Origin: Bacteroidota bacterium
GTDB taxonomy: Bacteria; Bacteroidota; Bacteroidia; Chitinophagales; Saprospiraceae
Direction of reading: 5' to 3'
Assembly: GCA_020160935.1 (NCBI GenBank)
Contig: JAIUPL010000002.1
Coordinates: 186,001-250,000, forward strand
DNA length: 64,000 nucleotides
The notes below the pieces were generated by a model that had not been told where the DNA came from, did not search any database, and saw only the letters and a program-made list of their open reading frames with translations. This document shows, piece after piece, positions 7,984 through 16,105 of the stretch (position 1 is the first letter of the stretch; each line of letters begins with the position of its first letter). The position numbers and the translations under genes were made by a program.

Positions 7984-8403
7984 TCAGGGATGAGCGGCTA
8001 CCCACACTTCCCCATCTTCAAAAACTTCCTTTTTCCAGATAGGAACGCTTTGCTTGAGGGTATCGATGGCAAAACGGCAGGCATCGAAAGCGGCGGCGCG
8101 GTGTGCAGCAGAAACGGCAATGATAACTGCTACTTCTCCAACGGTCAGCACACCGGTGCGATGGTGCATGGAAAACGACTGCACAGGCCAGCGTTCGAAT
8201 GCCTCCTCGGCAATCCGGCGCATTTCCTTTAGCGCCATGCTTTCGTAGGCTTCAAATTCGAGCCGCAGCACGCGTTTACCCTGCGTAGCATCGCGCACGG
8301 TTCCGATAAAAACATCGATACCGCCACACGAAGGGCTTTCCACTTCACGGATACAGGACTGGATGTCGAGCGGGGTATCAGACAATTTCAAAAACAGATT
8401 CAT
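7984..8403 (-). CDS. moaE: Molybdopterin synthase catalytic subunit
   Basis: MoaE with MoaD turns cyclic pyranopterin phosphate into molybdopterin by adding two sulfurs. The 139-residue product shows VFIGTVRD (the F-x-G-x-V-R motif), FEAYESMALKEM, HRTGVLTVGE and the active-site lysines in DTLKQSVPIWKKE. The ATG at 8401-8403 is chosen; a GTG at 8433 in frame would overlap moaD. It lies 19 bases after the moaD stop, last in the order moeA-moaC-mobA-moaD-moaE. Confidence 0.95.
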   Translation of the reverse strand: MNLFLKLSDTPLDIQSCIREVESPSCGGIDVFIGTVRDATQGKRVLRLEFEAYESMALKEMRRIAEEAFERWPVQSFSMHHRTGVLTVGEVAVIIAVSAAHRAAAFDACRFAIDTLKQSVPIWKKEVFEDGEVWVAAHP

Positions 8404-8422
8404 GGCAAATTGCGCGGATGGG

Positions 8423-8665
8423 TTATCCTCCACTCACAGGAGGAATTATGGCGACCTCATCGCCTGGTCGAATGAGGGAGTTGTCTGCTGCAAATTCTTC
8501 ATTTACCGCCAGCAAAAAGGATGCAAGGCCTGAGAGGCGTGGAAATTGTTCGGCCAAATGCTGCTTCAACGCTTCAGCCGTGGTGTCGTCGGGCACATCC
8601 ACCCGAATGCGGGAGCCACCACAAATATCCCGGGCGATACCAAATGTGAGTATATCGATCTGCAT
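8423..8665 (-). CDS. moaD: Molybdopterin synthase sulfur carrier subunit
   Basis: This is an 80-residue ubiquitin-fold protein. It starts MQIDILTFGIARDICGG and ends VAIIPPVSGG; the C-terminal Gly-Gly is the thiocarboxylate carrier that donates sulfur in MoaE's active site. The frame stays open far upstream inside mobA, but the ATG at 8663-8665 gives the standard MoaD length and sits just after the mobA stop (8677). Confidence 0.94.
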   Translation of the reverse strand: MQIDILTFGIARDICGGSRIRVDVPDDTTAEALKQHLAEQFPRLSGLASFLLAVNEEFAADNSLIRPGDEVAIIPPVSGG

Positions 8666-8676
8666 GTTTGAAACTG

Positions 8677-9810
8677 TTATACGCCTGTTCGTATTTGTGC
8701 TGCTTCTTCCGGCGTGTTTACATTGGTGAGTTTTTCGGGCGATTCGGCTTTCAGAATCTGGGCGTCGGAGTTGAGCAGCACCTTGCGGGGGCAGGAATAA
8801 CCCTGTGCAAGGAAAGAAAGTAGTACTGCATAACTCTTTGGTTCCCAAATAGTAATAAGCGGTTCCGGCATTTGGTCGAACGGACTTTCAAATGCAGTGG
8901 CGGTGTGCAGCGGCCGCCGATTATTGAGCAAAAAATCAAGCGTAGCCGCATCGAGCAATGGTAAATCGCAGGCTACCACCAGCCAGGCGCGATCGGGCGC
9001 ATGCCGAAATGCGGACAAAATGGCGCCATATGGGCCGAGGTCGGCAAAGGTATCGGGCAATGCAGGATAGGCGCTCTGTAGTGCGGTTTCTTGTCCGGCC
9101 CGGCAGGAAATAAACGTTTCAGCACATAGTGGCGCCAGCAGATCCGCCACATATTCGCGTTGCGGCTTGCCGTGCCAGTCCATGGCGCCTTTGTCGCGGC
9201 CCATGCGCAGGCTATGCCCGCCGGCGAGTACCAGGCCATTGAGCAGCGGAATGGATTGCTGCATTGCCTCTTCGAAAAACGCCAGAATGCCTGTAGTGTC
9301 GCTTAAAAGCAATTGCGGGATGTCGTGCCAATTCGGAATGGCTTCAGCAAGGAATCCAAACGGCGGCACAGCCTTGTCTGCCAGCAAAATGAGCCGCACG
9401 TCGCTGAGTTGGGCGAGTCGTTTGCGCAGGGAGTTTTCTTTGGCCGGGTCGATGACGACGATTTGGCGGGCGGCTTGATGGTGGTTGCCATTCACCAGAA
9501 TAAGGTCGGCCTCGTTGAATACCTGCCGAAACTGGTGCTGGTTCCAGTCGGCATGTACCTGCAGTCGGTGGCTGCCAATGGCGTCGGTGTATTCCGCCCG
9601 CGCCCCGGAAGCCAGCATGCCCGGAAGCACCGTTTCTTCCGAATGGTCGGCGTCAACATACGCACAGCGGAAACGGTCATTCAGCGCAGCAATCAACTGC
9701 CCCGACAAGTGGCGGATGGCGCTGCAATGTGTGCCTACGATGGCCCATTCATTACGCCCGAAGCGGCCGAGGGCAGGACGGGCCAATGCGGTATGTTTGG
9801 AATGTTTCAT
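8677..9810 (-). CDS. mobA: Molybdenum cofactor guanylyltransferase MobA with N-terminal MobB-like domain
   Basis: The C-terminal half (residues 193-377) is MobA: LVLAGGHSLRMGRDKGAM is the nucleotide-binding loop, followed by DLGPYGAILSAF and VACDLPLLD. MobA attaches GMP to molybdopterin. The N-terminal 185 residues look like a MobB-type GTP-binding domain, but the expected P-loop (G-x-x-G-S-G-K-T) reads VGTHCSAIRH, without the Lys-Thr. So the domain is probably unable to bind GTP in the usual way (inference). The ATG at 9808-9810 is chosen because the longer frame runs into moaC. Overall length is 377 residues. Confidence 0.88.
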   Translation of the reverse strand: MKHSKHTALARPALGRFGRNEWAIVGTHCSAIRHLSGQLIAALNDRFRCAYVDADHSEETVLPGMLASGARAEYTDAIGSHRLQVHADWNQHQFRQVFNEADLILVNGNHHQAARQIVVIDPAKENSLRKRLAQLSDVRLILLADKAVPPFGFLAEAIPNWHDIPQLLLSDTTGILAFFEEAMQQSIPLLNGLVLAGGHSLRMGRDKGAMDWHGKPQREYVADLLAPLCAETFISCRAGQETALQSAYPALPDTFADLGPYGAILSAFRHAPDRAWLVVACDLPLLDAATLDFLLNNRRPLHTATAFESPFDQMPEPLITIWEPKSYAVLLSFLAQGYSCPRKVLLNSDAQILKAESPEKLTNVNTPEEAAQIRTGV

Positions 9811-9832
9811 AAAATACGAAGCATTTTGGACC

Positions 9833-10309
9833 TTACAGTCTTGAAAAATCCCGCTTTCCGCCCGTTTTGGCCATGAGCCGGGTTTCACGGATTACAATAT
9901 CGTGCGACAGCGCCTTGCACATGTCGTACACTGTGAGCGCTGCCATGCTGGCGCCTACGAGGGCCTCCATTTCCACGCCGGTTTTGGCCGTGATGCGTGC
10001 GGTACAGTCAATTACAACTTCCTGATTTTCATTTAAATGAATGTCGATATGGCAATGATCCAACCCCAAAGGGTGGCACAGTGGAATCAGGTCGCCCGTT
10101 TTTTTGGCCGCCATAATACCTGCCAGAATTGCCGTCTGGAACACGCTGCCCTTGGCAGATTGCAGGGTGGCGCCGTCGCTGAGTTGTGCCAATACTTCTT
10201 CGGGCAGCACAACAATGCTGCGCGCAGTGGCACTGCGACGGGTGACCTGTTTTTCGCCGGTATCAACCATACTGGCATTGCCTTGTGCATCGAGGTGGGT
10301 GAGTGGCAT
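9833..10309 (-). CDS. moaC: Cyclic pyranopterin monophosphate synthase
   Basis: MoaC makes cyclic pyranopterin monophosphate, the first stable intermediate of molybdenum cofactor synthesis. The 158-residue product has the whole family pattern: MPLTHLDAQGNASMVD, GDLIPLCHPLGLDHCHI, KTGVEMEALVGASMAALTVYDMCKA and the final RLMAKTGGKRDF. Its ATG (10307-10309) is preceded within a few bases by inverted repeat 5, which separates it from moeA upstream. moaA is not in the window. Confidence 0.96.
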   Translation of the reverse strand: MPLTHLDAQGNASMVDTGEKQVTRRSATARSIVVLPEEVLAQLSDGATLQSAKGSVFQTAILAGIMAAKKTGDLIPLCHPLGLDHCHIDIHLNENQEVVIDCTARITAKTGVEMEALVGASMAALTVYDMCKALSHDIVIRETRLMAKTGGKRDFSRL

Positions 10310-10312
10310 TTT

Positions 10313-10508
10313 TTTAGTGTTTGGGTGTTTTAGTATTTTGGTGTTTTAGTGTTTGGGTGTTTTGGTGTTTTTGTGTTTTGGTGTTTTGGTGTGCTTCGCG
10401 CATGGCATTTGTCAGGCAACTCCATGACCTTATTTTCAAATGCCATACGCGAAGCACACAAAAACACTAAAACACCCAAACACCCAAACACCAAAACACA
10501 AAAACACC
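10313..10508. repeat. Long inverted repeat 5 (TTTTGGTG-type arms), inside the molybdenum cofactor gene set
   Basis: Left arm (10313-10388): tandem variants of TTTTGGTG, TTTGGGTG and TTTTAGTG. Right arm (10460-10508): the complement (CACCAAAA, CACCCAAA). Inside is a 22-base unique stem, GTGTGCTTCGCG(C/T)ATGGCATTT, at 10389-10410 pairing with 10438-10459, with a 27-base loop. It lies between moeA and moaC, both read on the minus strand, so a read-through transcript would carry the hairpin directly before the moaC start. Confidence 0.93.
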
Positions 10509-10516
10509 TCTAAAAA

Positions 10517-11710
10517 TCAATAACTCCAAAGCCTGAAAACACGTCCTGCCTCAAAAACAGTTTGTCCGGCAGGTAGTTCCAGAAAAGCGTCGGCGTCGAG
10601 CAGGTTGGCAAAATCGCCGGAGCCATGCCCTTGCAGGGGTGTAGCCCAGCGTTGTGCGGTTTCATCCTGCCAGGTTTTCACCTGCATGAAATAGGTCAGA
10701 TTGGGTTCGAAATGCACGGTTTTTTCCAGTTGTGCCCACTGCGGTGGTTTTTCAGGAAAGCCCAGTGAGCGCTCCAGCCAGGGCAGCACATACCGTTGTA
10801 AACACAAAAAAGTGGAAACCGGATTACCAGGCAGTGCAAAAATAACGCCCTGGCTTCCAAAAGTGCCGAATTGAAACGGTTTTCCGGGGCGTTGTTGCAC
10901 CTTGTTAAAATGTATCTGCACCCCTGCTTCCAACATGGCTTGCGGAATGTAATCGAATTTCCCCATCGACACGCCGCCACTGAGCAGCAGCAGGTCATAG
11001 GATTGCAGGCAGTTTTTTATTTCATGCAAAATCACATCCGACGAATCGGGCAAATGCCGCAAGTCGGCCTCGATGCCATACCGCTGCAAGGTTGCGTGCA
11101 GGGCATATGAGTTGGAACGCCGGATCTGGTGTGGGAGGGGGGGTGTGGCGGCCACTTCTACCAGTTCGTCACCGGAAGACAGGATGACCGTACGCGGCAA
11201 TTTATTTACCTGCAAAACACTTTTCCCAACCGATGCGGCCATGCTGATTTCAAGGGGCCCGATGACCCTGCCAGAAAGCATAACCAGATCGCCCTGGCGC
11301 CGGTCTTGACCTTGTCGGTGAATGTTTTGGCCCTGGCGAACCGCTTGGGTTATCCGCGCCGTTCTGTCCGACATATGCAGATGTTCATAAGGAACCACCG
11401 TATCGGCCGGACTGGAAAGTGCTGCGCCGGTCATGATTTCGATACAGGCATTCGATGACAGACTTGAAACAGGCGAATCGCCCGCCGCCTGAACGGCTTC
11501 TATCGTAAAATGCCGGCACCCTGCTTCGTAATCGGCAAACCGGATGGCGATACCATCCATCGTCACCCGATCGAAAGGCGGCAGGTCACGGTCGGCGTGC
11601 ATATCTTCGGCCAGCACCCGGCCTTGCGCGGCCAAAAATGACAGGGCTTCCGCACCCCAGGAACGGGCTTGAGAAAGTACGATTCGTTCTGCTTCAGCGA
11701 CAGGGAGCAT
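10517..11710 (-). CDS. moeA: Molybdopterin molybdenumtransferase
   Basis: MoeA inserts molybdate into adenylated molybdopterin. The 397-residue product starts MLPVAEAERIVLSQ and has RVLAEDMHADRDLPPFDRVTMDG (first signature), RQGQNIHRQGQD, the MoCF-biosynthesis core (VILSSGDELVE, SGGVSMGKFDYIPQ, GKPFQFG, ALPGNPVSTF) and a C-terminal barrel. The ATG at 11708-11710 is chosen; an upstream TTG at 11740 overlaps a near-consensus -7 box (TTTG) and is unlikely to be translated. It is the first gene of the minus-strand set ending in moaE. Confidence 0.94.
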   Translation of the reverse strand: MLPVAEAERIVLSQARSWGAEALSFLAAQGRVLAEDMHADRDLPPFDRVTMDGIAIRFADYEAGCRHFTIEAVQAAGDSPVSSLSSNACIEIMTGAALSSPADTVVPYEHLHMSDRTARITQAVRQGQNIHRQGQDRRQGDLVMLSGRVIGPLEISMAASVGKSVLQVNKLPRTVILSSGDELVEVAATPPLPHQIRRSNSYALHATLQRYGIEADLRHLPDSSDVILHEIKNCLQSYDLLLLSGGVSMGKFDYIPQAMLEAGVQIHFNKVQQRPGKPFQFGTFGSQGVIFALPGNPVSTFLCLQRYVLPWLERSLGFPEKPPQWAQLEKTVHFEPNLTYFMQVKTWQDETAQRWATPLQGHGSGDFANLLDADAFLELPAGQTVFEAGRVFRLWSY

Positions 11711-11840
11711 GTGGTGAGGAGGAAGTTTGGTGGAGGGCAAAGATGATATTTTTCAGAAAAGAATGCTATAAGGCAGTATTTTGAGCAACGGATTGTGCGG
11801 GTGAGTGTTTATGTCATTCCATGAATAAATTTTATTGCCA

Positions 11841-13136
11841 ATGCGACACCAACCCATCGGCTTAAAAGCCAATCTGCATCAGTTTATCCTGCTGGTGATC
11901 GTCAATGCTTTTGTTGGCGGTATGGTGGGTATGGAACGAAGTGTTTTGCCGCAAATTGCCGAAGTAGAATTCGGCCTGGCTGCCAAAACAGCGGCGCTGT
12001 CGTTTATTGTGGCTTTCGGTATCACCAAGGCATTTGCGAATCTCTTTACTGGAACCCTGGCGTCTCGCCTGGGTCGGAAAAAAATGCTGTTACTGGGTTG
12101 GGTACTGGGTTTGCCCGTGCCTTTTATGTTGATGTACGCGCCTTCCTGGAATTGGATTATTGCGGCAAATGTGTTGCTGGGCGCTCACCAGGGTTTTGCC
12201 TGGTCGGCAACAGTCATTATGAAGATTGATTTGGCGGGCGAGCGGAACAGAGGCCTGGCAATGGGATTAAATGAATTTGCCGGCTATCTGGCCGTCGCAA
12301 TGGCAGCCTTGGCGAGCGGCTGGATTGCCGGGCGGTATGGCCTGCGCCCTTACCCTTTCTATTTGGGGGTAGGCCTTTCCATCATTGGGATCCTTGCAAC
12401 CTTGTTTTTTGTGAAAGATACGCACGGACATGTAGCCACCGAAGCGGCCATAAGTAAAATTAAACGACTCGATCATGTTTTCCTTGATACCTCCTGGCGG
12501 CATAAGAATCTTGGTTCAGTCACATTTGCGGGGCTCGTAAATAACCTCAATGACGGCATGGTTTGGGGCCTTTTGCCTTTAATGCTTTCACAAAAATCGT
12601 TCTCCCTTTCCGATACCGGGGTGCTGGCAGCCATTTACCCGGCGGTATGGGGTATCAGCCAGATTTTCACGGGCCGTTTGTCCGATTATGTTTGCAAAAA
12701 AGATCTTTTAATGTGGGGAATGGTTTTACAGGGAATTGCGCTCTTTGGACTGGCATTTTCCCATCAGTTTCTCTTTTTCGCACTGTGGTTATCCCTGCTG
12801 GGTTTCGGTACGGCGCTGGTATATCCAACTTTTTTGGCATCTATTGCCGACAATACGCATCCTTTCGACCGGGCGCACAGCCTGGGTATTTTCCGTTTTT
12901 GGCGTGATCTGGGCTATGCAGTTGGGGCATTGTTGTGCGGCTTACTGGCCGATTGGGCGGGTATTTCTTTCAGCATAGCGAGTGTGGCAGTACTCACCGT
13001 TCTGACGGGTCTGGGGGCCAATTACCGAATGCGTTGCAGAACCGATCATCCGGGGGTGTGGAAATGGCTGAAGTCTAAAGTGTTGTTGCGTAGGGGCGGG
13101 CAAAGGCTGCTGGTGTTGGAGGGGCGCACGATTTGA
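11841..13136 (+). CDS. Major facilitator superfamily transporter
   Basis: The product has 431 residues with about twelve hydrophobic segments. The loop-2 motif A is clear (GTLASRLGRKKML, about residues 71-83), with ERNRGLAMGLNEFAGYLA in the fourth-fifth helix region and a central cytoplasmic loop (KDTHGHVATEAAISKIKRLDH). The substrate cannot be told; the pattern fits drug or small-molecule proton antiporters. The ATG at 11841 is chosen over an upstream TTG. A 14-bp perfect hairpin overlaps the stop codon. It is divergent from moeA. Confidence 0.85.
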   Translation: MRHQPIGLKANLHQFILLVIVNAFVGGMVGMERSVLPQIAEVEFGLAAKTAALSFIVAFGITKAFANLFTGTLASRLGRKKMLLLGWVLGLPVPFMLMYAPSWNWIIAANVLLGAHQGFAWSATVIMKIDLAGERNRGLAMGLNEFAGYLAVAMAALASGWIAGRYGLRPYPFYLGVGLSIIGILATLFFVKDTHGHVATEAAISKIKRLDHVFLDTSWRHKNLGSVTFAGLVNNLNDGMVWGLLPLMLSQKSFSLSDTGVLAAIYPAVWGISQIFTGRLSDYVCKKDLLMWGMVLQGIALFGLAFSHQFLFFALWLSLLGFGTALVYPTFLASIADNTHPFDRAHSLGIFRFWRDLGYAVGALLCGLLADWAGISFSIASVAVLTVLTGLGANYRMRCRTDHPGVWKWLKSKVLLRRGGQRLLVLEGRTI

Positions 13137-13161
13137 CAACTTTTTTGAAAGTTGTCAAATC
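13130..13161 (+). terminator. Perfect 14-bp hairpin overlapping the MFS stop codon
   Basis: GATTTGACAACTTT at 13130-13143 pairs with AAAGTTGTCAAATC at 13148-13161 around a TTTG loop. The TGA stop of the MFS gene is inside the left arm. There is no T-run after it, so it may protect the mRNA end rather than be a strong intrinsic terminator. Confidence 0.5.
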
Positions 13162-13462
13162 TGGCATTCACTCTGTGTATCTGTATTAATGTCTTCCAGA
13201 AAACGTTGAACACCTCTTTTCTTTATTTTGGATTCCAATTGTACGGAAGCACCACGAGTGTTGCATTCAAAAAAAATGGACGAGTTTCCAGGGCCTGCCA
13301 TTTCGAGCGGAAGAAACCTGGCCTTGATTGTGTCGCTCGATACGATTTCCGAGGTGGTTGGTTTGTCCGACGTAAAATTTGCCAGTCAATTGACTGAACA
13401 GAATGTAGACATAAAACATGGCGTGGAGATGAAGATTATGCGATGTTAGCAGTAAAAAAAAA
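13162..13462. other. Intergenic stretch with no recognised gene
   Basis: About 300 bases between the MFS gene and the tRNA terminator. A short plus-strand frame (13228-13449, 73 codons, starting MDSNCTEAP) is open, but it has no recognisable domain and no convincing promoter. I see no RNA gene or repeat here. Confidence 0.5.
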
Positions 13463-13493
13463 GTGCAATTGCCTGCTTATCAGGCAATTGCAC
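13454..13493 (-). terminator. Intrinsic terminator of the tRNA-Thr/tRNA-Pro transcript
   Basis: GTGCAATTGCCTG (13463-13475) and CAGGCAATTGCAC (13481-13493) form a perfect 13-bp stem with a 5-base loop. On the minus strand it is followed by nine T (13454-13462). It lies about 45 bases after the tRNA-Pro gene. Confidence 0.85.
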
Positions 13494-13536
13494 TAATGGT
13501 GAAGAGGGGGGACGCTTTGGCGCCACGACCTTTGTT

Positions 13537-13613
13537 TGGTCGGGATGACTGGATTCGAACCAGCGACTTCGTCGTCCCGAACGACGCGCGCTACCGGGCT
13601 GCGCTACATCCCG
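13537..13613 (-). tRNA. tRNA-Pro (CGG)
   Basis: On the minus strand CGGGATG (5' end) pairs with CATCCCG in the acceptor stem. The anticodon loop is TTCGGGA with anticodon CGG, and GGTTCGAATCC is the T arm. The discriminator A and an encoded CCA follow (13537-13540). The gene is transcribed after tRNA-Thr, and its 5' end directly abuts inverted repeat 6. Confidence 0.95.
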
Positions 13614-13750
13614 AGAAGTGAGAAGTGAGAGGTGAGAAGTGAGAGTGCGTAGAATACACCGTTTCGTGCCTTTATAAGAAAACTATTATAGCGAAGCGGT
13701 GTACTCTACGCACTCTCACCTCTCACCTCTCACCTCTCACTTCTCACCTC
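13614..13750. repeat. Long inverted repeat 6 (GAGAAGT/GAGAGGT arms), exactly filling a tRNA spacer
   Basis: Left arm: GAGAAGT/GAGAGGT heptamers, then GTGCGTAGAATACACCG. Right arm: CGGTGTACTCTACGCAC, then complementary heptamers (CACCTCT, CACTTCT). Only a few unit-order mismatches are seen. The loop is about 35 bases. The hinge ACTCTACG lies at 13703-13710. The element starts right after the 5' end of tRNA-Pro and ends right before the encoded CCA of tRNA-Thr, leaving no other spacer sequence. Confidence 0.95.
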
Positions 13751-13825
13751 TGGAGCCACTCAAGGGATTTGAACCCTCGACCTGCTGATTACGAATCAGC
13801 TGCTCTACCGCTGAGCTAAAGTGGC
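13751..13825 (-). tRNA. tRNA-Thr (CGT)
   Basis: On the minus strand GCCACTT pairs with GAGTGGC. The D arm is GCTCAGCGGTAGAGC, the anticodon loop TTCGTAA gives CGT (Thr), and the T arm contains GGTTCAAATCC. The discriminator is T, with an encoded CCA at 13751-13753. It is upstream of tRNA-Pro in the same direction. Confidence 0.95.
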
Positions 13826-13997
13826 TTGTTATGCTTGCAAAAAAGGCTCAAGGATGGTGCCAAAAAACAATATTTTGCTAAAGCGGCGGCAAATATAGTG
13901 GTATCAGGTAAAATGTGTCAAGCGGCGGCAGAATTTTTCATAGAAAAAATGCCTTTAAATCTGACGACCTCCCAATATTGTTATACTGAAACGGCCG

Positions 13998-14005
13998 TAC
14001 TTTTG
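13998..14005 (+). promoter_or_regulatory. Bacteroidota -7 box (TACTTTTG) for tatD
   Basis: TACTTTTG is a full match to TAnnTTTG, 28 bases before the tatD ATG. A TTG at 13978-13980 is a weak -33 candidate. Confidence 0.5.
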
Positions 14006-14033
14006 CGCCCGAAAAAATAGATTTGCTTCTGCC

Positions 14034-14804
14034 ATGCACCACCTCATCGACACCCATGCCCACCTGTATTCTTCCAAATTCGATTCCGATAGAAGCGAGA
14101 TGGTGCAACGCGCCATTCAGGCTGGTGTAATCCGGATGTACTTGCCTAATATCGACGCCGAATCCATTGAAGGTATGCTGGCCCTGGAAGCACAGTTTCC
14201 GGAACACTGTTTTGCCATGATGGGCCTGCATCCGGGCTCTGTGCAGGCTACCACATATCGAAAAGAACTGGAAATTGTGGAACACTGGCTGGGGCAGCGC
14301 GCCTGGGCTGGTGTGGGAGAAACAGGTATCGACCTGTACTGGGACAAATCGACGCTCGATATTCAGAAAATTGCTTTTGCCCGTCAGATCGAGTGGGCCA
14401 AAGACCTGGGCAGACCCATCATCATCCATTCGAGAGAAAGTAACCGGGAATGCCTCGAACTCGTGGGCAAGGCGCAAGATGGCCGCCTGCGAGGTATTTT
14501 CCACTGTTTTTCCGGTACACTGGAAGAAGCCAGGCAAATGATCGACCTGGGTTTTATGCTTGGGATCGGCGGCACACTGACTTATTCCAAATCGGAATTG
14601 CCCACTATACTTCGGGAAGTGCCGCTCGAACATATTGTACTGGAAACCGACGCCCCCTATCTCCCGCCGGTACCATACCGTGGTAAGCGCAATGAAAGCG
14701 CTTATATTCGCCAAACGGCTGATATGCTGTCGGAAGTAAAAGTGGTGCCACCTGCAGAAATCGCGCGGGTGACCACGGCAAATGCGCTGAGAATGTTTTT
14801 GTAG
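14034..14804 (+). CDS. tatD: TatD family metal-dependent DNase/hydrolase
   Basis: This is a 256-residue TIM-barrel metalloenzyme. Visible ligands are DTHAHL (residues 6-11), GETGIDLYW near 101 (the Glu ligand), PIIIHSRE near 128 (His), IFHCFSGTLEEA near 157 (His) and LETDAPYLPP near 204 (Asp). TatD proteins are 3'-5' exonucleases or related amidohydrolases. The stop codon immediately precedes the first heptamer of inverted repeat 3. Confidence 0.93.
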   Translation: MHHLIDTHAHLYSSKFDSDRSEMVQRAIQAGVIRMYLPNIDAESIEGMLALEAQFPEHCFAMMGLHPGSVQATTYRKELEIVEHWLGQRAWAGVGETGIDLYWDKSTLDIQKIAFARQIEWAKDLGRPIIIHSRESNRECLELVGKAQDGRLRGIFHCFSGTLEEARQMIDLGFMLGIGGTLTYSKSELPTILREVPLEHIVLETDAPYLPPVPYRGKRNESAYIRQTADMLSEVKVVPPAEIARVTTANALRMFL

Positions 14805-14938
14805 GAGTTATGAGTTATGAGTTATGAGTTATGAGTTATGAGTTATGAGTTATGATGCTGTACTCCTGGCTTTGTTATTAGAGTGGCCAAAAGCAAAGTG
14901 AGTAAAACTCATAACTCATAACTCATACCTCATAACTC
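14805..14938. repeat. Long inverted repeat 3 (GAGTTAT tandem arms)
   Basis: Left arm: seven exact GAGTTAT units (14805-14853). Right arm: five units of ATAACTC type, one AAAACTC and one ATACCTC (14904-14938). The core (14854-14903) starts GATGCTGTACTCC and contains AGAGTGGCCAAAAGCA, the same core as elements 1 and 2. It lies between convergent tatD and the OmpA-family gene. Confidence 0.95.
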
Positions 14939-14944
14939 CAAAAC

Positions 14945-16105
14945 CTACCCATTCATCGTCAAAATCTTCACCTCCACTCGTTGGTTCTTTTTCTTTCCTT
15001 CCGGAGTGGTATTGGGTTGGATCGGGTATTTCCAGCCATAACCTTTGTATTGCACGCGGTTGGAGGTGACACCTTTGCTCACCAGCCAGTTGGCCACGGC
15101 TTTGGCGCGGTTGGTGGAAAGTTCTTCAGCGAAGGCTTCGTTGGGCCACATAGCGTTGTTGGTGTGGCCGCCCACTTCGATCACCACATCCGGGTTGTCT
15201 ATCAGGAAATCATATAAAGAGGTGAGTTCGGGCTCACTTTCCGGCTTGATTTCGTATTTGTTGGCATCGAAATAGAGTCGTTCGAGGCGATAAATTTTAC
15301 CCGTTTTCATCACCTTCCGCTCAATTTTTGTGACGGCGGCAGGTTTGGGCTCCACCTTTCTGGCGGGTGTGTCTACTTTTGGCGCGGCGGTTACCCGGGG
15401 AGCGGTTGGCGTGATTTTAGGCGGCGCTTTGGCGGCTACCGGCGGCTTTTTGGCATCCGGCATTTTGTCGGGGTTGCAAGGCACCGGTTTGATTGCCGAG
15501 GCGTTGTCTACCAGTACGTTGCCATTGGTAGGGAAGAGGATCGGCGTTTTATAGTACGCTTCAATCATCAGGTAGGTGTAATTGCCTTTCGGATTGAAGC
15601 GGAAATTATATGTCAGCCAGCGCGTGTTGGTGATGATGGATGTTTCCGCCAACAGTTCGCGGGAGTCGCAGTACCCCATACCGCCCCAGATGCGAACGCG
15701 GGCCGGAACTGCATAATTCACATCTTCGCCGGTAACACGGCTCACACTGAGGTACAGTTCGGCGCGGCACAGATCGAGGCTGAATTCGTAGCACTGGCCG
15801 GATTCCAGCGGGCGGCTGAGGCGCTGGCCTACGCCTTCCCAGGTTTCGTTGTCGCGTACCACCAGGCCGAGGTAAGTTTGTCCGTGGTTGGCAGGTTTGG
15901 CAACAGTCCAGCCGCCGGGCTGTACGTCGGGAGGTGTTTCGCCGGCTTTTCCACAATTGTACCAGCCGGTAGGTGTTTCGCCCATTTTAGGCAAGTCTTC
16001 AAAAGAAGGGTTGGTGAGTACGATAGGGGCATCCTTCTGTGCCGATAAACCGATCGGCAGCATCAGTACCAGTGAAAAACACCAATGTTTTAAGTTATTT
16101 CCCAT
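14945..16105 (-). CDS. Secreted OmpA-family protein with N-terminal jelly-roll-like domain
   Basis: From the ATG at 16105 (386 residues; 16114 also possible) there is a signal peptide (NLKHWCFSLVLMLPIGLSAQ). An N-terminal domain begins IVLTNPSFEDLP and is beta-rich with paired Cys, resembling carbohydrate-binding-like modules (inference). A Pro/Ala/Lys-rich linker (about 230-270) follows, then a C-terminal OmpA domain (LYFDANKYEIKPES, VIEVGGHTNN, LSTNRAKAVANWLVSKGV, YKGYGWKYP, NQRVEVKIL) that binds peptidoglycan. It probably sits in the periplasm or outer membrane, tied to the cell wall. Confidence 0.87.
   Translation of the reverse strand: MGNNLKHWCFSLVLMLPIGLSAQKDAPIVLTNPSFEDLPKMGETPTGWYNCGKAGETPPDVQPGGWTVAKPANHGQTYLGLVVRDNETWEGVGQRLSRPLESGQCYEFSLDLCRAELYLSVSRVTGEDVNYAVPARVRIWGGMGYCDSRELLAETSIITNTRWLTYNFRFNPKGNYTYLMIEAYYKTPILFPTNGNVLVDNASAIKPVPCNPDKMPDAKKPPVAAKAPPKITPTAPRVTAAPKVDTPARKVEPKPAAVTKIERKVMKTGKIYRLERLYFDANKYEIKPESEPELTSLYDFLIDNPDVVIEVGGHTNNAMWPNEAFAEELSTNRAKAVANWLVSKGVTSNRVQYKGYGWKYPIQPNTTPEGKKKNQRVEVKILTMNG

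Noticed and set aside
13228-13449. A 73-codon plus-strand frame between the MFS gene and the tRNA genes
   Set aside because: No recognisable sequence, no promoter box and no conserved start context; kept only as an intergenic note.
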